DNA of 64,000 nucleotides from assembly GCF_037971845.1 (NCBI RefSeq), contig NZ_CP150227.1:3224001-3288000 (forward strand). Direction: 5' to 3'. Each line of letters starts with the position of its first letter. The first letter of the stretch is position 1. The notes beneath the pieces were generated by a model. It did no database searches. It was given only the letters and a program-made list of their open reading frames with translations, and was not told the DNA's origin. The stretch is from Paenibacillus sp. FSL R5-0766. GTDB taxonomy: Bacteria > Bacillota > Bacilli > Paenibacillales > Paenibacillaceae. This document shows positions 7,546-16,408 of this stretch, one piece after another. Made by a program: the position numbers and the translations under genes.

Positions 7546-8952
7546 ATGACATTTAAGGACTTAAATATTATCCCCTCTATTATGGAAGGGTTAAGCAAAG
7601 CAAACTATACTAATCCTACCCCTATACAGGAACAGGCCATACCAGCTGTATTAGCTGGCAGAGATCTGCTGGGATGTGCACAGACAGGAACAGGCAAGAC
7701 GGCAGCATTTTCAGTGCCGATCATTCAATTATTAAGCGAAAGATCCAAAGGGCAAGGATCGAAGTCCGCACGACATATTCGCTCATTAATTTTGACACCA
7801 ACACGAGAACTGGCTATTCAGATCGCGGATAACATCAAGGTATATAGCCGGTATACGGACATTCGTTGTACGGCAATCGTTGGCGGCGTTTCGCAAAAAG
7901 TGCAAGAGCGTGCGTTGAATCAAGGTGCAGATATTATTATCGCAACGCCTGGTAGATTGAACGATCTGATTAACCAGAAACGTATTGATCTGAAGATGGT
8001 TGAGATTCTCGTTTTGGATGAAGCAGACCGGATGCTAGACATGGGCTTCATTCATGACGTGAAAAGAATCATTGCCAAAATGCCGAACAAAAAGCAGACG
8101 CTGTTCTTCTCAGCTACGATGCCTCCTGAAATCACCAAAATGGTTAAAACCCTGCTGGTTGATCCAGTCAAAGTAGAAATCACACCGGTATCTTCAACGG
8201 TAGACCGCATTGAGCAGTCTATTTATTTGTTGGAGAACGGTAAGAAGCAACATATGTTGAACCAAATTTTGGAGGATAAATCCATCGTCACGGCATTGGT
8301 GTTCACACGCACGAAGCGCGGCGCTGACCGGGTTACACGTGATTTGGCCAAAGCGAATGTTACGGCACAGGCTATTCATGGCAACAAGTCTCAGAACGAG
8401 AGACAACGGGCACTGAACAACTTCAAGAGTGGTGCAACACGTGTATTAGTTGCGACGGATATCGCAGCAAGAGGAATTGACGTAGAGGAACTTTCACATG
8501 TCATTAACTTTAACCTGCCTAACATTCCGGAAACGTATGTTCACCGTATTGGACGTACAGGGCGAGCTGGCAAAAGCGGGATGGCCATATCGTTCTGCGA
8601 GAAGGATGAACTTCCATTCCTGAAGGATATCGAGAAAGTAATCAAAAAGACGATTCCTGAAGTAAAAGGTCATCCGTATCCAATGACAGGTGTACCTGTG
8701 TTTGATAAAACCAGCAAAGCATCAGGCAGTAAACCTTCGTTCAACAAATCGGCTGCAGGTAAACCGGCGAAGTCCAAAGCTAACCCGGCACGCAAGCCCA
8801 AATCCGAATGGTTTGCCAAGAGTGGTAAATCAAACAGTAGTCGTTCAAACGACGGTAGACCCAATAGCAGTAGATCAAACAGCAGTAGCAGTAAATCAAA
8901 CCATGGCTCATTCAGCCGCAGCAGCAAAACTAGGAATGATAGAGCCAATTAA
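7546..8952 (+). CDS. DEAD-box ATP-dependent RNA helicase (RhlE/CshA-like)
   Basis: This 468-residue helicase unwinds structured RNA in ribosome assembly or mRNA decay, often at low temperature. The motifs are in order: Q-motif PTPIQEQ, Walker A AQTGTGKT, DEAD in LDEADRMLD, SATMP, and HRIGRTGRAGK. The last 90 residues are a low-complexity tail rich in Ser, Asn, Lys and Arg, with repeats such as SSRSN, probably for RNA binding. The start is ATG 7546, after AAGGAG, rather than an ATG 24 bases upstream that lacks a site. A hairpin terminator follows. The AT-rich leader of about 115 bases has no recognised element. Confidence 0.92.
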   Translation: MTFKDLNIIPSIMEGLSKANYTNPTPIQEQAIPAVLAGRDLLGCAQTGTGKTAAFSVPIIQLLSERSKGQGSKSARHIRSLILTPTRELAIQIADNIKVYSRYTDIRCTAIVGGVSQKVQERALNQGADIIIATPGRLNDLINQKRIDLKMVEILVLDEADRMLDMGFIHDVKRIIAKMPNKKQTLFFSATMPPEITKMVKTLLVDPVKVEITPVSSTVDRIEQSIYLLENGKKQHMLNQILEDKSIVTALVFTRTKRGADRVTRDLAKANVTAQAIHGNKSQNERQRALNNFKSGATRVLVATDIAARGIDVEELSHVINFNLPNIPETYVHRIGRTGRAGKSGMAISFCEKDELPFLKDIEKVIKKTIPEVKGHPYPMTGVPVFDKTSKASGSKPSFNKSAAGKPAKSKANPARKPKSEWFAKSGKSNSSRSNDGRPNSSRSNSSSSKSNHGSFSRSSKTRNDRAN

Positions 8953-8971
8953 GAGTTAAATAAATCCAGAT

Positions 8972-9005
8972 AAAACCTTCTCCATTCATTTGGAGGAGGT
9001 TTTAT
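8972..9005 (+). terminator. Intrinsic terminator
   Basis: AAAACCTTCTCC (8972-8983) pairs with GGAGGAGGTTTT (8992-9003), with one G-T pair. It ends the helicase transcript. Confidence 0.8.
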
Positions 9006-9094
9006 TATGTGCTTTTATGTACAACGAGCTTATTTACATACGAACTTACATTCGGTATCATTATATCGTCCACTGGTGAAAGGGAGGTACTGAC

Positions 9095-9454
9095 TTGAAG
9101 GATACGATGATTGAATACAGTTTGAACAAGAAAGGTGCGACCAAGGATTATCCATTTGGGCCTGATCCAGTCGCGATTAAGGTTGCGGGTAAGATGTTCG
9201 CTCTTATTTTTGAAAACAAAGAAAAGAAATGTCGCTTAAACTTAAAATGTGATCCAATTATTGCAGAGAACCTGAGAGAGCAGCATGAAGCAGTTCAACC
9301 GGGATATCATATGAACAAAAAGCACTGGAATACCATTACGCTGGATGGTTCCTTATCCGATGAGGATGTCTATGTCATGATCGATCACTCCTATGATATG
9401 GTTGTCCAATCCCTTCCGAAAAGGATTCGGGATTCTCTGAACGGTAAGAGATAA
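9095..9454 (+). CDS. MmcQ/YjbR-family protein
   Basis: This small cytoplasmic protein has 119 residues of the MmcQ/YjbR (CyaY-like fold) family. Typical features are YPFGPDPVAIKVAGKMFAL near the N-terminus, LNLKCDP in the middle, and YHMNKKHWNTI followed by a C-terminal helix with DHSYDMVV. Family members are thought to bind DNA, but their role is not established. Translation starts at TTG 9095, six bases after a clear GGGAGGT. An ATG further in (9107) would remove conserved residues. Confidence 0.85.
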   Translation: MKDTMIEYSLNKKGATKDYPFGPDPVAIKVAGKMFALIFENKEKKCRLNLKCDPIIAENLREQHEAVQPGYHMNKKHWNTITLDGSLSDEDVYVMIDHSYDMVVQSLPKRIRDSLNGKR

Positions 9455-9516
9455 GAAGAAATATATGAGGTAGGTAAAAGGCTAATGGTCTGCTTCTCTA
9501 ACAGAATGAATATCCT

Positions 9517-10209
9517 ATGAAAATGAAGACATATTTGAAGTCCATTTGGTTCCATTACCTTGGAAATAAACAAGATCGAACGGCCTTGTTTAATGTGGCT
9601 TCCCTTGTTATCAATGCTGTAACAGGGATAGGCAAGTTAATCCTGGGCATATATCTGTTTTCGGGATGGTTCATTACAAATGCTGTATATTATCTGATTC
9701 TTTGTGTGGCTAAAGGCCAAGTGCTCCATAAATATACAGTTACCAAGAGAATGGACTCTCCCGAAGAAAGATACAGATTGGAGCTTACGGTATATAAGCG
9801 CGGAGGTCTGTTCCTGTGTTTACTGGGTGTGTCCTATTCGATGGTCTGCCTGCGAATGTATCTAATCGGCGATGCTTTCATATATGAGGGTATCATTGTG
9901 TATATCGTATCTACAGTTGCTTTTACCAAGTTGGTTTTTGCCGTGTATGGTACCTGGGCGAACCGTCATCTCCATAACCCGATCATATCTACATTGAAAA
10001 TGATTAACTTCACCGATGCGATGGTATCCATCGTGGTGACCCAAGCGACATTACTTACCATGCAAGGCTCACCTCTTGCATTAAAAACCAGTAGCTTGTT
10101 TGGCATGGGGTGCAGCGTTTTATTTTGTTTGATGGGGGTCTGGATGATGTTTCACAAAAAAAGGGAAACAAGCACGGATCCAAACCGATCTCCTGGCACT
10201 GAATGTTAA
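9517..10209 (+). CDS. Integral membrane protein of unknown function
   Basis: This 230-residue protein has about six hydrophobic segments: residues about 25-50, 52-68, 95-113, 120-142, 160-180 and 190-208. A charged loop (residues 72-92) and a charged tail follow the pattern of a small polytopic membrane protein. I do not recognise a family. The ribosome binding site is poor, so the start is uncertain. It ends just before the esterase gene, and its stop lies between the esterase gene's upstream ATG and its proper start, so the two are probably co-expressed. Confidence 0.65.
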   Translation: MKMKTYLKSIWFHYLGNKQDRTALFNVASLVINAVTGIGKLILGIYLFSGWFITNAVYYLILCVAKGQVLHKYTVTKRMDSPEERYRLELTVYKRGGLFLCLLGVSYSMVCLRMYLIGDAFIYEGIIVYIVSTVAFTKLVFAVYGTWANRHLHNPIISTLKMINFTDAMVSIVVTQATLLTMQGSPLALKTSSLFGMGCSVLFCLMGVWMMFHKKRETSTDPNRSPGTEC

Positions 10210-10250
10210 CATTGAAGCATTATTGGCAATCCACTAAAGGAGTGATATCT

Positions 10251-11135
10251 ATGGATCAACAACAACAGTTGGCAATGGTACAACGTATGCGTCAAAATGT
10301 CGTCGGTACAGGAGCAGCTCTTCAACCCAGTTCCACGTATGCTGTCACAGTAAAAGAAGTCATGATTCCTACAACTAAAGGTGATACACGTGTACTTGTG
10401 TATACACCGGATAGGGATCATTCCGCTCATCTGCCGGTCTTCTTTAATATGCATGGGGGTGGTTTCATCTTGGGACAAGCAGAGATGGATGATCCATGGT
10501 GTCGCCTGATCGCTGACCGTGCTGATTGTGTGGTCGTTAATATCGATTACCGTCTTGCACCAGAGCACAAGTTCCCAACGGCGGTTCATGAATGTTACGA
10601 TGTTGTACAGTGGGTCCACGCCAATCCGCAATCCTTCTCGGTTAACCCGTCTCTATTCGCTATTGGGGGACATAGCGCTGGTGGTAATCTTGCTGCAGCA
10701 GTGTGTTTACTGAATCAGCAACGTGGTAGCGAGCTGCCGATTGTTCTGCAAATTATGGATTATGCCGTGTTGGATGTGGCTACAGATCCGGCCGAAAAAC
10801 CGAGTTTTGAAGAAGCCATTCCAGCCGATATCGCCAGAACGTTCAATGCCATGTACCTTGAAACGCCAGAAGATGCGCATGACCCGTTGGCTTCACCTGT
10901 GCTTGCAACATCAGTAGAGGGACTTCCAGAAGCATTGATCATTACCGCGGAGAAAGATTCATTGGCCCAAGAAGCAAGAACATATGCAGCAAGGCTGGAA
11001 GCAAGCGGTGTGAAGGTGACACTTAAGGAGTATAAGGGAGCCGCTCATGGATTTACGCATTCTGGGGATCTCCAGATGGCTGAGGATGCCTGGTACCTGA
11101 TGAGTGACAAGATCAGAGAAGCATTTTCCAAATAA
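10251..11135 (+). CDS. Alpha/beta hydrolase, hormone-sensitive-lipase-type carboxylesterase
   Basis: This 294-residue cytoplasmic esterase hydrolyses short acyl esters. The oxyanion-hole motif HGGGF starts at H68 and the nucleophile elbow GHSAGG has S142, both diagnostic of the HSL family (family IV). The acidic and histidine residues are probably the D in ITAEKDSL and the H in AAHGFTH. ATG 10251 was chosen over an upstream ATG at 10203 because AAAGGAG precedes it by eight bases. The preceding membrane-protein gene ends 41 bases before this start. The substrate is not predictable. Confidence 0.9.
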   Translation: MDQQQQLAMVQRMRQNVVGTGAALQPSSTYAVTVKEVMIPTTKGDTRVLVYTPDRDHSAHLPVFFNMHGGGFILGQAEMDDPWCRLIADRADCVVVNIDYRLAPEHKFPTAVHECYDVVQWVHANPQSFSVNPSLFAIGGHSAGGNLAAAVCLLNQQRGSELPIVLQIMDYAVLDVATDPAEKPSFEEAIPADIARTFNAMYLETPEDAHDPLASPVLATSVEGLPEALIITAEKDSLAQEARTYAARLEASGVKVTLKEYKGAAHGFTHSGDLQMAEDAWYLMSDKIREAFSK

Positions 11136-11175
11136 CGTGTATCAGAATGACGCTTAGAAGGAATATAGTTACCTT

Positions 11176-11201
11176 GAAGTCGCCTAATGGCGGCTTTTTT
11201 T
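11176..11201 (+). terminator. Intrinsic terminator (GTCGCC family)
   Basis: AGTCGCC (11178-11184), TAAT loop, GGCGGCT (11189-11195) and a T-run end the esterase transcript. Confidence 0.9.
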
Positions 11202-11297
11202 CGTTCATTGATGTGATTGCTTCAATCGCTTGTTGAAACCAAGCTTCTGAGCTTACGGATGTGTTAATAAACTAGATTAGGAGCCTTATTGAGATTA

Positions 11298-11311
11298 TAA
11301 CGATATCGTTA
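11298..11311. promoter_or_regulatory. Palindrome upstream of the type III PKS operon
   Basis: TAACGATATCGTTA is a perfect 14-bp palindrome about 55 bases before the synthase start. Its position suits an operator for a dimeric repressor, but no cognate regulator is adjacent. Confidence 0.4.
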
Positions 11312-11365
11312 AGGGTAAGAGTTGTTAAATTAGAGGAAATAATGACCAATACCAGGAGGTTTATT

Positions 11366-12523
11366 ATGAACCAATATAACAGTCCATCCGATATCGCGAT
11401 TCTTGGCATGGGAACGGCTCTACCTGCTCACCCCGTAGCACAGTCAGATATTGCAGAACTAATCGCTTCTTCTCTTCAAGATCGGCCAGATTTGGCCCGT
11501 TTTGCCAAGCGAATATTCAAGTCCTGTGGTGTTGAAACACGATATACCGTGGAACCAAGCTATCTGGGTTCACTGGAAGAATGCCGATATCTGCCCTCTG
11601 GTGAGCGATCAGACATCCCGACAACCGAAGAACGAATGAATACATACAAGCGAGAGGCGCTTCCGCTCGGGATTGAGGCGGCAGAGAAAGCCCTGGAGGA
11701 TTCAGGCGTATCTCCAAAGAGCATCACACATATCATCACGGTCAGCTGCACCGGTCAATATCTGCCGGGTCTTGATGTTATGCTCATCCGTCATTTGGGT
11801 TTGTCTGCCCGAGTTAATCGACTGCCGCTAATCTTTCAGGGTTGTGCCGCAGGGTTGAAAGCCATTCAGATGGCACGAGACGTGGTGCAGGGAGCTCCCG
11901 GATCACAGGTCCTTGTGGTCTGTGTAGAGTTGTGCACCATTCATTTTCAGCCCGTACAAGATCGGGAAGCGCTGTTTGCAGCTTCATTCTTCGGAGACGC
12001 TGCTTCTTCTTGTGTAGTGGGCACACCAGAATCTCAGCACAAGAATTACCTGAGTCTGGGAACGGGTTATTCTGTGCTTCTTCCGGATTCGACTGAAGAT
12101 ATGACCTGGGAGGTGGGGAATCTGGGGTATGACCTGTATCTATCCCCTCGTATTCCGAAGCTGTTAGGTGTTCATCTGGAAGAGGAACTGCGTCTCTTAT
12201 TGCAAAGTGAACAGCTTCCTGAACTATGGGCCATTCATCCGGGAGGACGTGGGATTGTGGACTCTGTGCAGAATGTAATGAAACTGCGAGACGAGCAAAC
12301 GAAGTATAGCAGGGATGTCCTCAGAACGTATGGTAACTTATCTTCCAATACCATTCTGTTTGTACTGAATGCGATGCGTGAGGATATGAAGGCACAGGTT
12401 CAATCTTCCACAGATGGTGTAGCCATGGCATTTGGACCGGGACTCACCGCAGAGTTGATGAAATTCACTTATGTACCCTCATTATCTTCAGTGATGGAGG
12501 AGCACGATCATGTCCTTTTTTAG
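11366..12523 (+). CDS. Type III polyketide synthase (chalcone/stilbene synthase family)
   Basis: This 385-residue homodimeric ketosynthase extends a starter acyl-CoA with malonyl-CoA and cyclises the product. The catalytic triad is complete: C160 in FQGCAAGL, H291 in AIHPGGRG and N324 in YGNLSSN. The N-terminal GMGTALPAHP and the C-terminal AFGPGLTAEL match bacterial alkylresorcinol/alkylpyrone synthases. ATG 11366 follows AGGAGG. An ATG 24 bases earlier also has a weak site. The next gene overlaps it by 14 bases, forming a three-gene operon with a methyltransferase and a flavoprotein, the same layout as the phenolic-lipid srsABC operon of Streptomyces. The product is probably a long-chain resorcinol, pyrone or quinone. 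Confidence 0.92.
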   Translation: MNQYNSPSDIAILGMGTALPAHPVAQSDIAELIASSLQDRPDLARFAKRIFKSCGVETRYTVEPSYLGSLEECRYLPSGERSDIPTTEERMNTYKREALPLGIEAAEKALEDSGVSPKSITHIITVSCTGQYLPGLDVMLIRHLGLSARVNRLPLIFQGCAAGLKAIQMARDVVQGAPGSQVLVVCVELCTIHFQPVQDREALFAASFFGDAASSCVVGTPESQHKNYLSLGTGYSVLLPDSTEDMTWEVGNLGYDLYLSPRIPKLLGVHLEEELRLLLQSEQLPELWAIHPGGRGIVDSVQNVMKLRDEQTKYSRDVLRTYGNLSSNTILFVLNAMREDMKAQVQSSTDGVAMAFGPGLTAELMKFTYVPSLSSVMEEHDHVLF

Positions 12524-13229
12524 AACATTGTCCATTCGAGCCAAGGAAGATGAACTGATGGATGACTTCTCTCTGGGAGGGGAGGAGCTGCGTGAAGCGC
12601 TTAGACATCTGAGACGTCTTAACAAAATATTTGCAGCACCTGGCCCAACTCTGGCTGGTGTAGAGAAGTTGTGGAACTCAGTCGGTAAGCCGAATAAGCT
12701 GACTCTGCTGGATGTGGGCGCAGGTTCAGGGGATGTGAACCAAAAACTACTGCAATGGGCAGATCGTCAGGGTGTTCAGCTGGAAATTACGCTGGTTGAT
12801 CTGACGGAAGAAGCGTGTGAGGAAGCGAGACAACTATTCCGTGACGAACCCCGAGTTCGGGTACAACGTGCCGATCTTACACAACTGCCGGATGCTTCAG
12901 CAGATATTGTGACAGGTTCCCAGTTTGTACATCATTTTGACGGAGATCAGCTGGTCGATATGGTTTCTCATATGCTGCGAGCATCCAGATACGGTGTCGT
13001 CATTAATGATATTCACCGCCATCCCGTATCCTATAAGGCGGTCTGGATTACTACACGGATGATCTCGCGCAATCGTTATATTCGGCATGATGGGCCTCTT
13101 TCCGTAGCCAAAGGTTTTACAGGGAGGGATTGGAAGGAACTTAAACAACGTCTCAATCATGATACGATGACCTATGAATGGAAGCCTTTATTCCGTTACT
13201 CTGTTGTTATTCCCACGAAAGGCAGGTGA
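12510..13229 (+). CDS. SAM-dependent methyltransferase of the type III PKS operon
   Basis: This class I methyltransferase has 239 residues. Motif I is LLDVGAGSGDVNQ near residue 68, and QFVHHFDGDQLVDM follows in the position of motif IV. It overlaps the synthase gene by 14 bases and has GGAGG upstream. By analogy with SrsB it should methylate the phenolic product of the synthase, but this is inferred from context. The protein is soluble. The last 80 residues (after VVINDIHRHP) are the lineage-specific part that would recognise the acceptor. Confidence 0.85.
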   Translation: MSFFRTLSIRAKEDELMDDFSLGGEELREALRHLRRLNKIFAAPGPTLAGVEKLWNSVGKPNKLTLLDVGAGSGDVNQKLLQWADRQGVQLEITLVDLTEEACEEARQLFRDEPRVRVQRADLTQLPDASADIVTGSQFVHHFDGDQLVDMVSHMLRASRYGVVINDIHRHPVSYKAVWITTRMISRNRYIRHDGPLSVAKGFTGRDWKELKQRLNHDTMTYEWKPLFRYSVVIPTKGR

Positions 13230-13235
13230 TCTTAC

Positions 13236-14384
13236 GTGTCGAAATCGATAGATGTGATTGTCATCGGAGCCGGAATTGCCGGCAATACATGTGCAATGCA
13301 ACTGGCAGGAAAAGGCCATCGGACGCTTTTGCTGGATCGCCAGGAGTTCCCGCGGCACAAAACCTGCGGTGAGTTTATGTCACCCGAAACCAAGGAGATG
13401 TTAGAAGTTCTGGACATTCACCTTCTGGACCAGTCGAAGAAACCCAGCACCATGGATCATGCCAAAATCGTTATGCCACAAGGCGGAGTGATTGAAGCAC
13501 CGCTGCCGGGATTCGCATATGGCATAAGTCGATATGAGCTGGACCAGAATTTGCATCAGAAGGCGCTGGAGGCCGGAGCCCAGATTGTGACCAAAGCGAC
13601 CATAACGAGCATCGAGCAGCTTGAGGATGCCAGTTATGAGGTTCAGGTGAAACAGGGAGATGAGCGGATCAGCTACAGAGCCAAAGCCGTTATCGGGGCA
13701 CATGGGACCAAAAAGCCGCGCGGGATGGCTTCCGCACCTGATCTGCGGGACCAAACCGTATACGTTGGCGTTAAGTCCCACTTCAGCGGGATAGAGATTC
13801 CCGCACGCGTAGAGTTATATTTTTGCGAGGGTGGTTACGTGGGCATTTCTCCGATTGAGGATGGTATTGTGAATGTCGCCGCATTGTTGACACTGGATAC
13901 CGTCCAGGGAAGTGGCAAGTCTGTAAACGATATTTTACAGGCGGCATCCCTGACAAACGTGAGTTTGGCGGCCCGTTTAGCCGAGGGAAAACCTGTAGAT
14001 GGAACGCAAGTGTCGATTGCGCCCTTGCATCTGTCCAACGTTCCTGAGCCGTGGTCCCAATATCCGCATATTGGGGATGCCATGCTGATGATACCACCCT
14101 TATGTGGAGACGGAATGTCCATTGCTCTTCGCTCCTCACTCCTGTGTGCAAGGTGGACTGACAAGTACCTGCAAGGTGACATTGAACATGCCGATTGGCA
14201 GAGTAATTACACGCTGGAAGCAAGCCGTGAATTCACCCAATTGCTCAGACGCGCAAGAAGAATTCAAAAGCTGGCTTTTGCCAAAACCAATAAATTCTAT
14301 CCTGGTCTGGCCCGGATGATCCCTGGTCTAGCCGCTTATGTAGTGAAGGCTACACGGTTATCCGAGATGAACACAGCGCGCTAA
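13236..14384 (+). CDS. FAD-dependent oxidoreductase of the type III PKS operon
   Basis: This 382-residue flavoprotein resembles geranylgeranyl-reductase and aromatic hydroxylase families. The N-terminal Rossmann motif is IGAGIAGNTCAMQLAGKG, followed by an acidic/Arg residue pair (LLLDR). A CGEFMSP segment typical of the geranylgeranyl-reductase-like branch follows, and GDGMSIALRS near residue 290 contacts the FAD. Translation starts at GTG 13236, six bases after the methyltransferase stop. In the related srs operon the flavoprotein hydroxylates the alkylresorcinol to a hydroquinone, so a similar tailoring step is likely here. A reductive role is the main alternative. Confidence 0.85.
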   Translation: MSKSIDVIVIGAGIAGNTCAMQLAGKGHRTLLLDRQEFPRHKTCGEFMSPETKEMLEVLDIHLLDQSKKPSTMDHAKIVMPQGGVIEAPLPGFAYGISRYELDQNLHQKALEAGAQIVTKATITSIEQLEDASYEVQVKQGDERISYRAKAVIGAHGTKKPRGMASAPDLRDQTVYVGVKSHFSGIEIPARVELYFCEGGYVGISPIEDGIVNVAALLTLDTVQGSGKSVNDILQAASLTNVSLAARLAEGKPVDGTQVSIAPLHLSNVPEPWSQYPHIGDAMLMIPPLCGDGMSIALRSSLLCARWTDKYLQGDIEHADWQSNYTLEASREFTQLLRRARRIQKLAFAKTNKFYPGLARMIPGLAAYVVKATRLSEMNTAR

Positions 14385-14412
14385 TAGGCTGAAATTTTGC
14401 TCAATACTTATG

Positions 14413-14445
14413 CGAAAGAGGTTGCTGACGGCGGCCTCTTTTTTG
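14413..14445 (+). terminator. Intrinsic terminator of the PKS operon
   Basis: GAGGTTGC pairs with GCGGCCTC (with G-T pairs), flanked by AAA and a six-T run, right after the flavoprotein stop. Confidence 0.8.
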
Positions 14446-14475
14446 GCGTACAAACATTAATTTTGTGGAGACAGT

Positions 14476-14503
14476 TTGGAAATTCGGGAAATGCTCGTAT
14501 AAT
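14476..14503 (+). promoter_or_regulatory. Promoter of aminotransferase gene
   Basis: TTGGAA (14476-14481) and TATAAT (14498-14503) with a 16-bp spacer lie 60 bases before the start. Confidence 0.5.
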
Positions 14504-14563
14504 AGAATCTAATGTAATGATAGAGAGTTAATTCAGATGAAATGTCGGGAGGCACTATTTAAG

Positions 14564-15754
14564 ATGAACTATTCATTTTCCAATCGTATCGCAGCACTGC
14601 AACCATCCATTATTCGTGAGATTCTGAAGGCTTCTTCTGGACAAAATGTGATTCCATTCTCCGCAGGAAATCCTGCTCCGGAAACCTTTCCTATTGAGGC
14701 GATTCGCACATTCACTCAATCCATTCTGGAGCATGACCCGGTCACAGCTCTGCAATATGGGATTACGGAAGGATATGTTCCCCTCAGGGAAGCATTGACT
14801 CAACATTTGAAGACAGGTTTTGATACCGGTAAACCATCCGATCAATTGTTCATTGTATCTGGAGCGCAGCAGGGGATTGAACTGGCCTGTAAAGTATTCT
14901 GTAATGAAGGGGACACGATCATCTGTGAGAGCCCGAGCTTTATCGGTTCCCTGAACTCCTTCCGGGCATCCGGTGCAAAGCTTGCCGGTGTTCCGATGGA
15001 AATGGACGGTATGGATATCGAGAAGCTGGAACAGGCGCTGCAAACGGAGCCTAATGTGAAACTGATCTACGTGATCCCAAGTTTTCAGAATCCGACGGGT
15101 GTAACAACGAGTCTTGCAAAACGTAAGGCCATATACGAGCTGGCTAAGAAGTATGGCGTGATGATTTTGGAAGATAACCCGTACGGAGAACTTCGATTCA
15201 ATGGAGATGATGTGCCAACCATCAAGTCTATGGATTATGAGGGTCTGGTCATCTATGTTGGATCATTCTCCAAAATTCTGTCGGCGGGACTGCGCGTTGG
15301 TTTTGTACAAGCGCCACATGAAGTCGTAGAGAAGATGGTTGTTGCCAAACAGGGAGAAGACGTACATACAGCCATGCTTCCACAGATTCTGGCGTACAAG
15401 TTCATGACAGAGTATGATTACGCGGGGCACATTAACTGTATTCGTGAGGTATATCGGAGAAAAGCAACATTGATGATGGACAAGCTGCAAGAGCATATGG
15501 GTGAGTCCATTACCTATACCCAACCGGATGGTGGGCTGTTCCTCTGGTGTGATCTGCCAGCACATGTGCCAATGCTTGATTATGCCAAGACAGCGGCAGC
15601 TCAAGGGGTTGCGGTTGTACCGGGAAATGCATTCCTGGTGAACGAGCAAGACCCTTGTAATGCCATCAGACTTAATTTCTCAACTCCGTCAGACGAACAG
15701 ATTGTCAAGGGTGTAGAGATTTTGGGGCAGGTATTGAAAGGGTATAACGCTTAA
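14564..15754 (+). CDS. PLP-dependent aminotransferase (class I/II, 2-aminoadipate/LysN-like)
   Basis: This 396-residue aminotransferase of fold-type I resembles the C-terminal domain of MocR regulators but lacks their helix-turn-helix. Landmarks are FSAGNPAPETFP near the N-terminus, the YGITEGYVPLREAL substrate loop, QNPTGVT, DNPYGELRF and the Schiff-base lysine in YVGSFSKILSAGLRVGF. Relatives transfer amino groups between 2-oxoglutarate and aminoadipate, leucine or aromatic amino acids. ATG 14564 follows GGGAGG by 12 bases. An in-frame ATG 27 bases upstream precedes that site. Single gene with its own promoter and terminator. Confidence 0.9.
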   Translation: MNYSFSNRIAALQPSIIREILKASSGQNVIPFSAGNPAPETFPIEAIRTFTQSILEHDPVTALQYGITEGYVPLREALTQHLKTGFDTGKPSDQLFIVSGAQQGIELACKVFCNEGDTIICESPSFIGSLNSFRASGAKLAGVPMEMDGMDIEKLEQALQTEPNVKLIYVIPSFQNPTGVTTSLAKRKAIYELAKKYGVMILEDNPYGELRFNGDDVPTIKSMDYEGLVIYVGSFSKILSAGLRVGFVQAPHEVVEKMVVAKQGEDVHTAMLPQILAYKFMTEYDYAGHINCIREVYRRKATLMMDKLQEHMGESITYTQPDGGLFLWCDLPAHVPMLDYAKTAAAQGVAVVPGNAFLVNEQDPCNAIRLNFSTPSDEQIVKGVEILGQVLKGYNA

Positions 15755-15780
15755 AAATGCTTCAATGTGATATATTTACG

Positions 15781-15806
15781 AAAAGCCGCCGATTGGCGGC
15801 TTTTTT
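15781..15806. terminator. Terminator between convergent genes
   Basis: AAAGCCGCC, GATT loop and GGCGGCTTT, followed by T residues. It ends the aminotransferase gene, and the A-rich left flank lets it serve the MaoC gene on the other strand too. Confidence 0.85.
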
Positions 15807-15822
15807 GGGCTTTTTCTCGTCC

Positions 15823-16248
15823 TTAATTATCAATTAAAGCACTTAATTCTGCCTGAAATACCTTTTGATTCTTCTGATTGAAAGTACTCAGCAGTACTGT
15901 AACAATCCCATTTCCTTTTCGTCTGGGAGTCAGTCCAATGACTTCTGCAATGACATGAAGTTCATCATCCGGAAAGACCGGTTTCAGGAATTGAATGTTA
16001 TTCATTCCGGTGCCCGCCACGACATGCTCTCCATAGACCCCAACCTCAATCCATAATTTAAAGGAGATATTCATCGTTTGCATGCCAGAAGCAATTAAAC
16101 TGCCGAATCGGCCTTGCTTGGCCTTTTCCTCATCCAAATGCATGTACTGTGGATCAAAGATTGTGGCAAACTCAATAATATCACGCTTGGATAATGCCAA
16201 GGATGTGGTTTCGTAGCGCTGACCTATTACATATTCACTAAATCTCAT
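15823..16248 (-). CDS. MaoC-like hot-dog dehydratase
   Basis: This 141-residue hot-dog fold protein belongs to the MaoC/R-specific enoyl-CoA hydratase group. The core is FDPQYMHLDEEKAKQGRFGSLIASGMQT: the D, H and following small residues match the hydratase motif that binds the acyl-CoA thioester. It probably hydrates trans-2-enoyl-CoA in fatty-acid or branched acid metabolism. The gene is single, convergent with the aminotransferase and divergent from the LacI regulator with a 160-base gap. No signal peptide. The exact substrate is unknown. Confidence 0.85.
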   Translation of the reverse strand: MRFSEYVIGQRYETTSLALSKRDIIEFATIFDPQYMHLDEEKAKQGRFGSLIASGMQTMNISFKLWIEVGVYGEHVVAGTGMNNIQFLKPVFPDDELHVIAEVIGLTPRRKGNGIVTVLLSTFNQKNQKVFQAELSALIDN

Positions 16249-16408
16249 GAAGCACCTCGGTTTCTTTAATATGTTTTTTCGTAGTTGATGTTCTGCTAAG
16301 AGACATGACCGAACTGACGTGTTAAAATGCTAGTGAACTATCCCATGTGTATTGCTGTGTTACTGCCATGAAGGACTAAACAGATGAAACTGTCTTTGAG
16401 GAGTATAT

